Assembly (NCBI RefSeq): GCF_003600685.1
Contig: NZ_CP032084.1
Span: 3,906,001 to 3,970,000, forward strand
Direction of reading: 5' to 3'
Length of the DNA: 64,000 nt
DNA from: Achromobacter sp. B7
GTDB taxonomy: Bacteria; Pseudomonadota; Gammaproteobacteria; Burkholderiales; Burkholderiaceae_B
The notes below the pieces were generated by a model. The model had not been told where the DNA came from, did no database searches, and saw only the letters and a list, made by a program, of their open reading frames with translations. The translations under genes and the position numbers were made by a program. Positions 19,271 to 25,995 of the stretch are shown here, one piece after another. The stretch's first letter is position 1; the number at the start of each line of letters is the position of its first letter.

Positions 19271-20065
19271 ATGTTGGAACTTGACGGCTCGATCTGGTTT
19301 CGTTCCGGCGCCCAGACCTGGGGCGGAAAAAACCGCATAGACCTGCTGGCGCAAATCGACGCCACCGGCTCGATCACGGCCGCCGCGCGCGCCGTGGGCA
19401 TGAGCTACAAGGGCGCCTGGGACGCCATCGACGCCATGAACAACCTGGCGGGCGAACCCCTGGTGCTGCGGGCGGCGGGCGGCAAAGGCGGTGGCGGTAC
19501 GCAACTGACCGACCGCGCGCGCCGCCTCATCATGACGTTTCGCGCGCTCGAGGCCGAACACCAGAAGTTCATGGACAACCTGACGCGCGCCGGCCTGGAC
19601 GCCAGCGGCGACATCGACCTGATGAGGCGCTTCATGTTGAAGACCAGCGCACGCAACAAGTTCCTGGGCACGGTGACCGATATCCGCACCGGCGCCGTGA
19701 ACGACGAAGTGCAGCTGCGCATCGCGGGCGGCCACCTCATCACCGCCACCATCACCCGCGACAGCACCGCTGAACTTGGCCTGGCGCCGGGCAAGGAAGC
19801 GATTGCGCTGGTGAAGGCGTCGACCGTCATCGTGGGCGCGCCGGGCCCCGGCTTGCGGCTATCGGCGCGCAACCAGCTGCAAGGCCACATCACGGCTATC
19901 CGCCCCGGCGCGGTCAACAGCGAAATACTGATCGGCATGGAAGGCGGCGCCACGCTGGTGGCCATCGTGACCAACGACAGCGCGCAAGAGCTTGGGCTGG
20001 AAACGGGCGCGCCGGCCGTGGCCATCTTCAAGGCTTCCAGCGTGATCCTGGGCGTGCTGGACTGA
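19271..20065 (+). CDS. modE: Molybdate-responsive transcriptional regulator ModE
   Basis: Binds molybdate and represses the uptake operon. The 264-aa protein has an N-terminal winged helix-turn-helix (IDLLAQIDATGSITAAARAV, about 24-43; MSYKGAWDAIDAMN follows). Two tandem MOP molybdate-binding domains come next, each beginning SARN (around 127 and 197) with the TAEL.L and SAQELGL pockets. The length equals E. coli ModE. It converges on modCBA, and a good ModE operator lies before modA, so the regulatory circuit is complete within the window. Confidence 0.95.
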   Translation: MLELDGSIWFRSGAQTWGGKNRIDLLAQIDATGSITAAARAVGMSYKGAWDAIDAMNNLAGEPLVLRAAGGKGGGGTQLTDRARRLIMTFRALEAEHQKFMDNLTRAGLDASGDIDLMRRFMLKTSARNKFLGTVTDIRTGAVNDEVQLRIAGGHLITATITRDSTAELGLAPGKEAIALVKASTVIVGAPGPGLRLSARNQLQGHITAIRPGAVNSEILIGMEGGATLVAIVTNDSAQELGLETGAPAVAIFKASSVILGVLD

Positions 20066-20096
20066 AGCGCGGTCCACTCCGCCCTGCATTGTTCCT

Positions 20097-20156
20097 GCGC
20101 CATTCGCTGCGCCATTCCCTGCCCCAATCCCTGCGCCATTCCCTGCGCCTTTCCCC
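20097..20156. repeat. 12-bp tandem repeat, 5 units, between modE and modC
   Basis: Five consecutive 12-bp units of the type GCGCCATTCCCT (variants GCGCCATTCGCT, GCCCCAATCCCT, GCGCCTTTCCCC) fill the space between the convergent modE and modC genes. It is non-coding on the strands of both genes. Confidence 0.85.
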
Positions 20157-20165
20157 GCACTCCGC

Positions 20166-20852
20166 CTACACGCCCACGTCATCCCGGCGGCGGCCCACCC
20201 TGCCGTCGCGCACTTCGAAGACCTCGTCGGCCAGCGCGTCGACATCGGCGGGGTCGTGCGTGATCAGCAGCATCGGCACATCCAGTTGACGCTGCAAGGC
20301 ATTCAATTCCTGGCGCATGCGGCCGCGCAGTTGCGAATCCAGCGCTGAAAAGGGTTCGTCCAGCAGCAGGATGTCCGGTTGCAGCATCAGCGCCCGAGCC
20401 AGCGCCACGCGCTGCTTCTGCCCGCCGGAGATCTCGCCGGGATAGCTGCCGACGATGGCGCCCAGTTCGAACGCATCCACCCAGCGCCGCGCCTCGGGCA
20501 GCACTTGGCGCCGGGGCGGATTGCGCCAGCCGCGCCGCAGCCCGAACGCGATGTTCTGCGCCACCGTCAGATGCGGAAACAGCGCGTAGTCCTGGAACAG
20601 ATACGCCACCCGCCTCGAACGGGCGGGCAGGCACACGCCCGCCTGCGCATCGAACAGCACGCGCCCATTGATCTCGATGCGCCCGGCATCCGGACGCAGC
20701 AGCCCCGCCACGGCGCGCAGCGTCAGGCTCTTGCCCGCGCCCGATGGCCCGAACAGGGCAATGCGCTTGGACGACGACGTGAAGGCGGCGTCCAGCTCAA
20801 AATGCCGGTCGCCCGACACCATGCGTTTTTGCACCTGGATGCTGACGCTCAT
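20166..20852 (-). CDS. modC: Molybdate ABC transporter ATP-binding protein, short form
   Basis: Energises molybdate import. Walker A GPSGAGKS is at 35-42, the signature ISGGQKQRVALARAL near 135-149, Walker B ILLLDEPFSALD directly after, and the switch His in LLITHDPADVD. At 228 aa it is more than 100 residues shorter than E. coli ModC and ends after the nucleotide-binding domain, without the C-terminal MOP domain. Its ATG overlaps modB by 4 nt. The operon context makes the assignment secure despite the missing domain. Confidence 0.9.
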   Translation of the reverse strand: MSVSIQVQKRMVSGDRHFELDAAFTSSSKRIALFGPSGAGKSLTLRAVAGLLRPDAGRIEINGRVLFDAQAGVCLPARSRRVAYLFQDYALFPHLTVAQNIAFGLRRGWRNPPRRQVLPEARRWVDAFELGAIVGSYPGEISGGQKQRVALARALMLQPDILLLDEPFSALDSQLRGRMRQELNALQRQLDVPMLLITHDPADVDALADEVFEVRDGRVGRRRDDVGV

Positions 20853-21535
20853 CGGCTGCCTCCGTCGCGCGCCCGGGCACCCTTGGGCACCAGCTTGCCC
20901 GCCACCACCAGCACCACCACGCAGGTGATGGACGTGACCAGCACCAATAGGTTGGCGGTACGGTCATCGCCCGCCTGCACCGCTTCGTAGATGGCCACCG
21001 ACAGCGTCTGGGTACGGCCCGGCAGATTGCCCGCGATCATCAGCGTGGCGCCGAATTCGCCCAGGGCACGGGCAAAAGCCAGCAGCACGCCGGCCAGGAT
21101 GCTGCGCGCCGCCAAGGGAAGCGTCACGCGGAAAAACACGCCGATTTCGCCCACGCCCAACACCCGGGCCGCGTTTTCAAGTTGCGCGTCCACGTTGTCG
21201 AACGCCGCCCGCGCCGACTTGAACACCAGCGGAAACGCCACGATGGACGCGGCAATCACCGCGCCCTGCCAGGTGAAGACCAGTTCGATATTCCACTTGG
21301 CCAGCGTTTCGCCGATGATGCCGCGACGGCCCAGCAATACCAGCAGGTAATAGCCCAGCACGGTGGGAGGCAGCACCAGCGGCAAGGTCAGCAGCGCGTC
21401 CAGCACATCGCGCCCCGGCCAGCGCCAGCGCGACAGCCCATAGGCCGCGGCGGTGCCGGCCAGCGTCGCCAGCAGCGTGGCCCAGCCCGCCACCTTCAGC
21501 GACAGCAGCAGCGGGACCCAGACGGGATCAGTCAT
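20849..21535 (-). CDS. modB: Molybdate ABC transporter permease
   Basis: A 228-aa inner-membrane permease with five to six hydrophobic helices. The cytoplasmic coupling loop ENAARVLGVGEIGVFFRVTL (about 135-155) carries the EAA-type Gly. It ends FGATLMIAGNLPGRTQTLSVAIYEAVQAGD, which is ModB-specific. It is separated from modA by 22 bp and overlaps modC by 4 nt. Confidence 0.94.
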   Translation of the reverse strand: MTDPVWVPLLLSLKVAGWATLLATLAGTAAAYGLSRWRWPGRDVLDALLTLPLVLPPTVLGYYLLVLLGRRGIIGETLAKWNIELVFTWQGAVIAASIVAFPLVFKSARAAFDNVDAQLENAARVLGVGEIGVFFRVTLPLAARSILAGVLLAFARALGEFGATLMIAGNLPGRTQTLSVAIYEAVQAGDDRTANLLVLVTSITCVVVLVVAGKLVPKGARARDGGSR

Positions 21536-21557
21536 CGGCGGCCGCCATCACCCAGGC

Positions 21558-22316
21558 TCAGGGCTGTTGAAAGCCGTAGCGCGCCAGGATGGCCTGCCCG
21601 GCGGGCGACAGCACATAGGCCACGAAACGCTGGGCTTCCTGGGCCGCGGCCTCGCGCGCGGTCACCGCAATGGGATAGGTGACGGGCGTTTGCGACGGCA
21701 CGCGCAGCGCCACCTTGACCTTGTCGGGCATGATGGCGGCGTCCGTGGCGAACACGAAGCCGGCATCGACCTCGCCGCGCGAGACATAGTCCAGGCTTTG
21801 CCGCACGTTCTGCGCCAGCACGCTCTTGGCCTGCACGGCGGTCCACAAGCCGGCCGCTTCCAGCGCGCCCTGCGTGTAGCGCCCCACCGGCACCGACGCC
21901 GGGTTGCCGTAGGCAATGCGCTTGACGTCCGCGCGCGTCAGGTCGTTCAGCAACGTGATGTTGGCCTTGCTGTCCGCCGGCACGATCAGCACGATCTGGT
22001 TGGCGGCGAAGTCCACGCGCGAATCGCGTCGCACGGCCTTTTCCTCCACCGCCTTGTCCATCGCCTTTTGGTCCGCTGACGCGAACACATCGGCGGGAGC
22101 GCCCTTCACGATCTGCTGCAACAGCACGTCGGACGCGCCGAAGTTCAGCACGACATGGGTGCCGGGGTGTTCCTTTTCATAGCCTTGCGCCACGTCCTTG
22201 AACGCGTTGGTCAGGCTGGCCGCGGCGGACACGACCAGATCGGCGGCCTGGGCGCCTGCCCCCCACAGCGCGGAAATCGCCAGCGTCAGCGCCAGCATCG
22301 GACGTTTGCAAGACAT
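21558..22316 (-). CDS. modA: Molybdate ABC transporter substrate-binding protein
   Basis: The periplasmic receptor for molybdate or tungstate. The 252-aa protein has a signal peptide ending ALWGAGAQA-AD. It contains the ModA motifs VSAAASLTNAFKDVA (oxyanion-binding Ser), NFGASDVLLQQI and YGNPASVPVGRYTQGALEAAG. It is the first gene of modABC, transcribed from a promoter that the ModE site covers. Confidence 0.95.
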   Translation of the reverse strand: MSCKRPMLALTLAISALWGAGAQAADLVVSAAASLTNAFKDVAQGYEKEHPGTHVVLNFGASDVLLQQIVKGAPADVFASADQKAMDKAVEEKAVRRDSRVDFAANQIVLIVPADSKANITLLNDLTRADVKRIAYGNPASVPVGRYTQGALEAAGLWTAVQAKSVLAQNVRQSLDYVSRGEVDAGFVFATDAAIMPDKVKVALRVPSQTPVTYPIAVTAREAAAQEAQRFVAYVLSPAGQAILARYGFQQP

Positions 22317-22360
22317 GGTCTTCCTTGGAAATGGGGTCGATAACAGGGCCCCGTCGGTAA

Positions 22361-22392
22361 CGAAATATATAGAGGTATATAACGCCCGTCAA
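22361..22392 (-). promoter_or_regulatory. modABC promoter with overlapping ModE operator
   Basis: On the minus strand TTGACG (22392-22387) and TATATT (22369-22364) are separated by exactly 17 nt, a good sigma-70 promoter. The dyad CGAAATATA - 6 nt - TATATAACG (22361-22384) fits the recalled ModE consensus (CGnTATATA - N6 - TATATAACG type) and covers the spacer and -10. Molybdate-bound ModE would block RNA polymerase here. Confidence 0.85.
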
Positions 22393-22443
22393 TTTGCCAT
22401 CCCGCGCGTCCTGCGCCAGATCAAATCCAGGGAAAAAGCGGGA

Positions 22444-22794
22444 TCAGCCCCGCGCGACCGTCGTCACGTTGACCGAGGCGGGCGCCAGCGCGTCGCGCAG
22501 GCTGGCCAGCGCCAACTCGGGCTGCGCCGCGCCGCACATGAAGATGTCCAGCGCCGCGAACCCGTGCTCGGGCCAGGAATGAATGCTGATGTGCGATTCG
22601 CTCAGCATGACCACGCCGGTCACGCCGGAGCCTTCACCGAAAAGATGGAAATGCGCGCTCAGCACGTGCGCGCCGGCGGCCCGCGCCGCCGCGATCAGCT
22701 GCGCTTCCAGGGCCACGGCGTCGGTCAGGCGATGGGCCGGCACCCCGCGAAAGTCGGCCAGCACATGACGGCCGGCGCAATCATGCACGGTCAC
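22444..22794 (-). CDS. speD: S-adenosylmethionine decarboxylase proenzyme (short, pyruvoyl type)
   Basis: Makes decarboxylated AdoMet, the aminopropyl donor for spermidine. The 116-aa protein has the self-processing site ESHISIHSWPE: Glu66-Ser67 is the cleavage point that yields the pyruvoyl group, with His72 and Cys87 spaced as in the Thermotoga enzyme (5 and 20 residues after the Ser). I start it at a GTG (VTVHDCAGRHVLADF) that overlaps the stop of the small gene upstream as GTGA. This gives the usual short N-terminus; a 134-aa reading adds 18 non-family residues. It is the last gene of the DUF350 operon and supplies substrate to the divergent spermidine synthase. Confidence 0.9.
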   Translation of the reverse strand: MTVHDCAGRHVLADFRGVPAHRLTDAVALEAQLIAAARAAGAHVLSAHFHLFGEGSGVTGVVMLSESHISIHSWPEHGFAALDIFMCGAAQPELALASLRDALAPASVNVTTVARG

Positions 22795-22958
22795 TTGTGC
22801 GACCCGCCCGAAGACCAGCCCGAACTGCCGGATGAACTGCTGCCCCAACTGCTGCTGCTACCCCCGCCGCCACCCACCATGCGCACGCCGGGGGAATTGA
22901 AGCCCGTGGCCGCCAGGACGACCACCAGGGCATACACGCCATAGATAAACTTGCCCAT
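22791..22958 (-). CDS. Small Gly/Ser-rich membrane peptide (55 aa)
   Basis: A 55-codon frame lies exactly between the DUF4178 gene (4-bp gap) and speD (4-nt overlap). It begins MGKFIYGVYALVVVLAATG, one membrane segment. The tail is dominated by Gly and Ser with Trp at 38 and 47 (GGGGGSSSSWGSSSSGSSGW) and ends GGSHK. The ATG directly follows the upstream stop (TAGGACCATG). I recognise no named family. Gly/Ser-rich tails on small membrane proteins beside DUF4178 genes look conserved from memory, but I cannot confirm it. Fit between neighbours and coupled stops and starts make it a likely real gene. Confidence 0.7.
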   Translation of the reverse strand: MGKFIYGVYALVVVLAATGFNSPGVRMVGGGGGSSSSWGSSSSGSSGWSSGGSHK

Positions 22959-22962
22959 GGTC

Positions 22963-24432
22963 CTAGTCGTCCCCTTCGGAAAGCTTGTCCGCCATCTTGG
23001 CGGGTAACCACAAGAACGCCAGCCCGATCAGGATCGGGATAAAGCGGCCGCCCAGGATATTGCTCAAATTCAAGAACACCATGCCGATCGTCGCGATCCA
23101 GGCCCATTTGCCATAGCCGCCACTGTTGCCTCCCCTCGGCAGCGCTTTTTGCGCGGCCAGCTTGGGGTCGTCGAACCACTGCGCCAACTGCGCCGGGGCC
23201 ACGGGCGACGATGCCGACCAGCCCAATTCCGATTCGCTGCGTTCGCGCGTGAGCTTGAGCGTGCCGGCCTTGTAGTCGGTGATGTGCGTGGTGTCGCCCG
23301 CCTTGACGCGCCAGTTGAACGCGCCCAGCGGCATCTCGACCTGCGAGGTGTAGTCGTACAGCTTCTGGTACAGCTTCGAACGCCAGCGCACGCTGCTGGC
23401 GTTGTTCGGGCTGGGCCAGGTGTCGCACACCTGCACGCGTTCCCAGCCCTCGTCCGTTTCCACCAGCCAGATAAAGCCCTTGGCCGGATTGAACAGCAGG
23501 TATTCGATCCAGTCGGACGGCTCTTCGGGATCGCGGTCGGCGCATTTCATCAGCCCGATCAGGGTGTAGCTGGCGCCGTCGATCTTGGCCACCGCGCCCA
23601 GCGACAAGGTGGTCTTGATGGACTTGACCTTGCGCGCCTTCTCGATGACTTCGGCGGTGGGCCCGGAACAGTCGACGGTCGCCGCGCATGACGGGCACAC
23701 CACGGTCGTCGCCATCGCCGCCACGAAGCTGATCGGCGCCCCGCAGTTGGGGCAGTCCAGCGCCTTGATCTGGCCGCGATAACGGCCGGCCGTCTCTTGC
23801 ACTTGTTCGTCGCTGCGCAACGTGGCCGCCTGCATGGCGGACAGGTCGAAGGCCTTGCCGATGTACACCTCGGGTTCGGGGCCGTCTGAAAAATCCAGCG
23901 TGAGGAACGCGTCCAGGCTGCGGAAATCAGCCACCTTGGCGTCCCAGCCGTCGCCTGGCACGAAGGGCAATTCGCCCTGCGCGCCACTGGCCCGCGCCCG
24001 GCGCACGTCCGAGGCGATGAACCGCTGTCCGTCCAGTTTGAGCTCATCGCCCGGCGCGATGTCCGCAAACGCGGGCATGCCCTGTACCGACTTGACGCCG
24101 CGCCGCCGGGTCAGCGCGTACTGGCCCGACGCGTCCGACAGCCAGCCATCGGCGCCATCGTCGAACCACACGTACCACTCGTTCCAGAAGCCGTCGTCAT
24201 AGCGCAGCTGGATGCGGCCGATCACGTCGAACCGCTTGCCGTCGGCCTTGCCCGCCGCGCCCAGGCACAGGGGCGAATAATCTTCCAGCACGTCGGCCAT
24301 TTCGCCGATGCGCTTGACCGAGTCGGCATCTTTGAGCAAGGTGCTGCGGCATGCGCCGCAGACTGCCATGACGGAAGCGGTGGACGTGAACTTGACCGGG
24401 GCGCCGCACTGCGGACACAGAACCTGCTGCAT
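22963..24432 (-). CDS. Double zinc-ribbon DUF4178 membrane protein
   Basis: A 489-aa protein with a repeated plan. Zinc ribbon 1 (CPQC at 6-9, CGAC at 25-28) is followed by a DUF4178-like beta domain (GKRFDVIGRIQLRYDDGFWNEWYVWFDDG, read in parts, about 64-92). Zinc ribbon 2 (CPNC about 224-227, CPSC about 242-245) is followed by a second DUF4178 domain (GASYTLIGLMKC, then WIEYLLFNPAKGFIWLVETD). Two C-terminal membrane helices lie near 440-480. It sits 6 bp after the SPFH gene and 4 bp before the small peptide gene. Function unknown; DUF4178 proteins recur with DUF350 and polyamine genes. Confidence 0.85.
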   Translation of the reverse strand: MQQVLCPQCGAPVKFTSTASVMAVCGACRSTLLKDADSVKRIGEMADVLEDYSPLCLGAAGKADGKRFDVIGRIQLRYDDGFWNEWYVWFDDGADGWLSDASGQYALTRRRGVKSVQGMPAFADIAPGDELKLDGQRFIASDVRRARASGAQGELPFVPGDGWDAKVADFRSLDAFLTLDFSDGPEPEVYIGKAFDLSAMQAATLRSDEQVQETAGRYRGQIKALDCPNCGAPISFVAAMATTVVCPSCAATVDCSGPTAEVIEKARKVKSIKTTLSLGAVAKIDGASYTLIGLMKCADRDPEEPSDWIEYLLFNPAKGFIWLVETDEGWERVQVCDTWPSPNNASSVRWRSKLYQKLYDYTSQVEMPLGAFNWRVKAGDTTHITDYKAGTLKLTRERSESELGWSASSPVAPAQLAQWFDDPKLAAQKALPRGGNSGGYGKWAWIATIGMVFLNLSNILGGRFIPILIGLAFLWLPAKMADKLSEGDD

Positions 24433-24438
24433 GGGACC

Positions 24439-25479
24439 TTAGCTGGTAAGTTTCTTCAGCACTTCGGCCTTGGCCGTGTCGTAATCGGCGGCGGTGATCA
24501 GCCCTTTATCCAGCAGGTCTTTCAGCTGTTGCAAGCGCGCGACCGGGTCGGCGCCGGCGGCTGCCGGCGCCGGCTGAGCCGGCTGTGCGGGTTGCGCAGG
24601 CTGCCCGGCTTGTCCGGCTTGCCCCACGCCCAAGCCCGCAGCCATCGTCTGCCCCAGCGCCGCGCCGGCCGCCAGGCCCGCGCCGATGCCGGCGATGCCG
24701 CCTTCGTTCTGCGCGGCCAGCGGAATCGACGTGGCCGTCTGGTACTGGGTGAACTTGCCCAGGTCCCCCGCCATGCCCATGGAAATACGCGTGTCCAGCG
24801 CCTTTTGCAGCTCTTCGGGCAGCGACACGTTTTCAACGGTGAAGTTGTCCAGCTTGACGCCATAACGGTCGAACACCGGCGCCAGCGCCTCGCTGATGCT
24901 TTGCGACATCAAGCCCTGGTTGCCGGCGATATCCAGGAACGGCACCTTGGAGCCGCCCAGCGCCGTCGTCATGGCAGCCACCACCATGTTGCGCAGCTGC
25001 AATTCCAGGTCGTCGACCGTGTATTCGTCGCGCGTGCCGCTGATTTCGCGATAGAACTTGGCCGGGTCCGAAATCTGGTACGAATACACGCCGAACGCGC
25101 GCAGCCGCACCATGCCGAATTCGCTGTCGCGCAGCGTCACCGGCTGCGCCGTGCCCCAACGCCGGCCCAGTTGCAGGCGCGTGCTGAAAAAGATCACGTC
25201 CGACTTGAAGGGCGACTCGAACAGCTTGTCCCAGTTCTTCAGGTACGTCAGGATCGGCAGCGTCTGCGTCGTCAGCTTGTACATGCCGGGGCCGAACACA
25301 TCGGCCACCTTGCCTTCATTGACGAACACCGCCATCTGCGATTCACGCACCGTCAGGCTGGCGCCGTACTGAATTTCAAAGTCCTGCATCGGATGGCGCC
25401 AGGCGAGCACGCCGTCGCGATCTTCGTTCCATTGCAGGATGTCGATGAACTGCTTGCGAATAAAGGAACCGAGACTCAT
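24439..25479 (-). CDS. SPFH-domain protein with C-terminal SHOCT motif (YdjI type)
   Basis: A 346-aa protein whose first 240 residues match the virion-core/YdjI branch of the SPFH (stomatin/prohibitin) superfamily. It starts MSLGSFIRKQFIDILQWNED and has VFVNEGKVADVFGPGMYKLTT and GVKLDNFTVENVSLPEELQ. A Gly/Ala region and a Gln-Pro-Ala linker (AGQAGQPAQPAQPAQPAPAA) lead to a SHOCT domain (RLQQLKDLLDKGLITAADYD) at the end. SPFH proteins form membrane-associated oligomers. GGAGGACCT precedes the ATG. Lies within the DUF350-speD operon, which points to a membrane platform for it. Confidence 0.86.
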   Translation of the reverse strand: MSLGSFIRKQFIDILQWNEDRDGVLAWRHPMQDFEIQYGASLTVRESQMAVFVNEGKVADVFGPGMYKLTTQTLPILTYLKNWDKLFESPFKSDVIFFSTRLQLGRRWGTAQPVTLRDSEFGMVRLRAFGVYSYQISDPAKFYREISGTRDEYTVDDLELQLRNMVVAAMTTALGGSKVPFLDIAGNQGLMSQSISEALAPVFDRYGVKLDNFTVENVSLPEELQKALDTRISMGMAGDLGKFTQYQTATSIPLAAQNEGGIAGIGAGLAAGAALGQTMAAGLGVGQAGQAGQPAQPAQPAQPAPAAAGADPVARLQQLKDLLDKGLITAADYDTAKAEVLKKLTS

Positions 25480-25518
25480 AGGTCCTCCCGTGTCAGGTGG
25501 GATTGCGCGCGTTTGCCC

Positions 25519-25917
25519 TCAGGTCAGGCAGCCCGCGTTCACGATGCCGGCGGCCAGCGAGATCGAACCGATCAGGCCGCCCATGGCGATATTGTTTTGT
25601 TCGATGGCCTCGTTCATGCCGGCAATGGCCTTGTTGACCACGACATAAACGACGATCTGCACCAGCATGGCGGCCACGCCCCACACCAGGAACATCACGA
25701 AGCTGGCATGCACCGCGATGCTGGAACACAAGGTCAGGCTGAAGCCCACCAACGCACCGCCATAGGACAGCACGGCGGCGATATTGCCTTCGCGGATCAG
25801 GTCGAATTCCTTGTAGCGGGTCACGGCGGTATAGACCGCCGTGAAAACGCCCAGCATGACCAGCGCCGAGACGATATAGATCAGATAGGTCACCGCCGGA
25901 TGCATCGCTTCTCCCAT
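25519..25917 (-). CDS. DUF350 (YjfL family) inner-membrane protein
   Basis: A 132-aa protein with four hydrophobic helices (about 8-28, 45-70, 70-95, 105-130) and the DUF350 features SYGGALVGFSLTLCSSI and a final GIVNAGCLT. The ATG (MGEAMHPAVTY) lies 6 nt after GGAGG; a GTG two codons earlier is too close to that site. DUF350 proteins are small membrane proteins of unknown function, often near ATP-grasp amidoligases or polyamine genes. It is the first gene of the leftward operon, starting about 20 bp from the shared promoter dyad. Confidence 0.88.
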   Translation of the reverse strand: MGEAMHPAVTYLIYIVSALVMLGVFTAVYTAVTRYKEFDLIREGNIAAVLSYGGALVGFSLTLCSSIAVHASFVMFLVWGVAAMLVQIVVYVVVNKAIAGMNEAIEQNNIAMGGLIGSISLAAGIVNAGCLT

Positions 25918-25936
25918 TGCCACCCTCCTAATTGCG

Positions 25937-25968
25937 CGCAGTATATACGCGGCGTTCGATATACTGCG
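25937..25968. promoter_or_regulatory. Shared divergent promoter with a 10-bp perfect inverted repeat
   Basis: CGCAGTATAT (25937-25946) and ATATACTGCG (25959-25968) are perfect inverted repeats around a 12-nt spacer. Each arm contains TATACT reading outward: plus strand 25960-25965 for the spermidine synthase gene, minus strand 25945-25940 for DUF350. The two operons therefore seem to use back-to-back overlapping promoters. The dyad could also be a regulator site. Confidence 0.6.
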
Positions 25969-25995
25969 AACGCATTTTTCGCCCCGGACACCCCA

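Noticed and set aside
22781..23698. Alternative minus-strand frame across DUF4178 and the small peptide gene
   Set aside because: Arg/Gly-rich shadow without domain features; the DUF4178 frame carries clear zinc ribbons.
24529..25995. Upstream extension of the spermidine synthase frame across the DUF350 and SPFH genes
   Set aside because: The extra residues are antisense to real genes. The membrane domain begins at the ATG at 25996, just after the promoter dyad.
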